DNA from: an uncultured Prevotellaceae bacterium
Lineage (GTDB): Bacteria; Bacteroidota; Bacteroidia; Bacteroidales; Bacteroidaceae
Reading direction: 5' to 3'
DNA: 13,672 nt
NCBI GenBank assembly: GCA_902477365.1
Contig: CABSGW010000044.1
Location: 1-13,672, forward strand
Numbering within the stretch: the stretch's first letter is position 1; the number at the start of each line of letters is the position of its first letter. The translations under genes were made by a program, and so were the position numbers. Shown here one piece after another: positions 13,072 through 13,672 of the stretch. The notes below the pieces were generated by a model, which saw only the letters and a list, made by a program, of their open reading frames with translations, ran no database searches and was not told the origin of the DNA.

Positions 13072-13672
13072 TTATCTTCTTTTTTTATTTCTACAATAGC
13101 CATTTAAATCTGTTACGATCAGCTCTACTTCACGCATCAGTTTTTCGGCTTCATCGTAATTGGCCGACTTAGCATATCGAGCCATATTACATGCATCCAT
13201 CACCTTTTGAATACGTTCTATGAGTTGGGAAGAAAGCTGTTTATCTTTCATCAAATTAAGGGCATACTCCCATCTTAGGTCATTTGCAATCTGATTGTCA
13301 CCCTTATATATATTCACTATAAAAACAACAAGCGCATTGGAAATAGTGTTATAAAAAGCCTGGTATTGTTCTGATGACAGCTGTTTTTGGGCTTCTTCCA
13401 GGAAATTTTCATGTTTATGTCCTTTGTGGAATTTCAGATAAATACCATACCGACTTAGAAGTATATAGAAAAGAACTACAAAAAGCAGACTTGTCGCATA
13501 AATAAGAAGCAGATCATTCATATGTATCCCAACCATATTGTTGTTAGACCCGTTGTCCAACCGTTTGATAGGACGAATATCCACATTACGTCCACTCATA
13601 GACGAATCATTGGAAGAGTTTTCTTGTCCTTGTTTAACTTGGATCTTTATAGGCTTTGTTGAAACGGTCTTG
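13072..13672 (-). CDS. batD: BatD-like protein, C-terminal part (5' end outside window)
   Basis: The frame is open through the right window edge, so the ATG at 13599 is internal. The visible part starts in the last exported beta domain (TKPIKIQVKQGQ), continues through a linker with VDIRPIKRL, crosses the membrane once (NDLLLIYATSLLFVVLFYILL), and ends in a cytoplasmic helical domain (QYQAFYNTISNALVVFIV ... ACNMARYA). The linker and the ARYA helix match the C-terminus of BatD (PF13584, oxygen-tolerance protein). The gene lies directly upstream of batE with a 4-nt gap, as in the batA-E operon, so batA-C are expected beyond the edge. A run of seven A near the end (13080-13086 on the minus strand) precedes the stop; see rejected items. 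Confidence 0.8.
   Translation of the reverse strand, partial: KTVSTKPIKIQVKQGQENSSNDSSMSGRNVDIRPIKRLDNGSNNNMVGIHMNDLLLIYATSLLFVVLFYILLSRYGIYLKFHKGHKHENFLEEAQKQLSSEQYQAFYNTISNALVVFIVNIYKGDNQIANDLRWEYALNLMKDKQLSSQLIERIQKVMDACNMARYAKSANYDEAEKLMREVELIVTDLNGYCRNKKRR

Noticed and set aside
13062..13103. Possible programmed slippage on the A7 run at the end of batD that would fuse BatD to the batE frame
   Set aside because: Loss of one A would join the frames without a stop, but the fusion would put the BatE signal peptide behind the cytoplasmic domain of BatD, which makes no topological sense. Ordinary coupling across a 4-nt gap explains the layout.
1..13672. CRISPR array, tRNA, rRNA, prophage or defence system
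   Set aside because: No regularly spaced repeats, cloverleaf candidates, rRNA-like stretches or typical defence/phage genes were seen; nearly all of the window is explained by core envelope and stress genes.

Overview
The window looks like ordinary chromosome from a member of the Bacteroidales (Bacteroidota; Bacteroides/Parabacteroides-like). I infer this from the gene families (DUF5103/T9SS-plug-like, DUF5686, DUF1460, a BatD-BatE aerotolerance pair, an 84-aa Bacteroidales-type HTH protein). Bacteroidota-type -7 promoter boxes (TAnnTTTG) also lie just upstream of several starts, and Shine-Dalgarno sequences are mostly absent. I see no tRNA, rRNA, CRISPR array, transposase or phage gene. The species cannot be fixed from the sequence alone.

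Layout. (1) 1-484, plus strand: the 3' part of a monofunctional peptidoglycan glycosyltransferase (mtgA). A convergent gap follows, holding a perfect 29-bp inverted repeat. (2) 703-2563, minus strand: a tightly packed three-gene unit, read in the order DUF1460 amidase-like protein, DUF486 small membrane protein, chloramphenicol acetyltransferase-like protein. It is driven from a compact divergent promoter region. (3) 2630-3901, plus: a secreted DUF5103 (type IX secretion plug-like) protein reading away from that same region. (4) 4010-5637, plus: a D-2-hydroxyacid dehydrogenase and a UPF0126/TRIC-family membrane protein 11 nt apart, behind a TATCTTTG box. (5) 5650-10033, minus: a long RelA/SpoT homologue whose HD hydrolase signature is lost, overlapped by 26 nt at its 3' end by a DUF5686 outer-membrane protein gene. 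(6) 10034-10362: a roughly 330-bp divergent spacer with a relA promoter, a 17-bp near-direct repeat and two dyads. (7) 10363-11244, plus: an RluA-family pseudouridine synthase ending in an intrinsic terminator whose stem lies partly inside the coding sequence. (8) 11320-13672, minus: a small HTH protein preceded by a 16-bp palindrome, a PAP2 lipid phosphatase, and batE plus the 3' end of batD.

How the genes fit together. Most of the window concerns the cell envelope (MtgA, DUF1460, DUF5103, DUF5686, PAP2, Bat proteins) or stress and stringent-response control (the RSH protein). Nothing here is a clear new defence or mobile system. The points most worth a second look are the hydrolase-dead RSH protein coupled to an outer-membrane protein gene (with an 11-bp tandem duplication exactly at the overlap), the acetyltransferase-like gene in an envelope operon, the hydroxyacid dehydrogenase/UPF0126 pairing, and several unexplained intergenic dyads and repeats.
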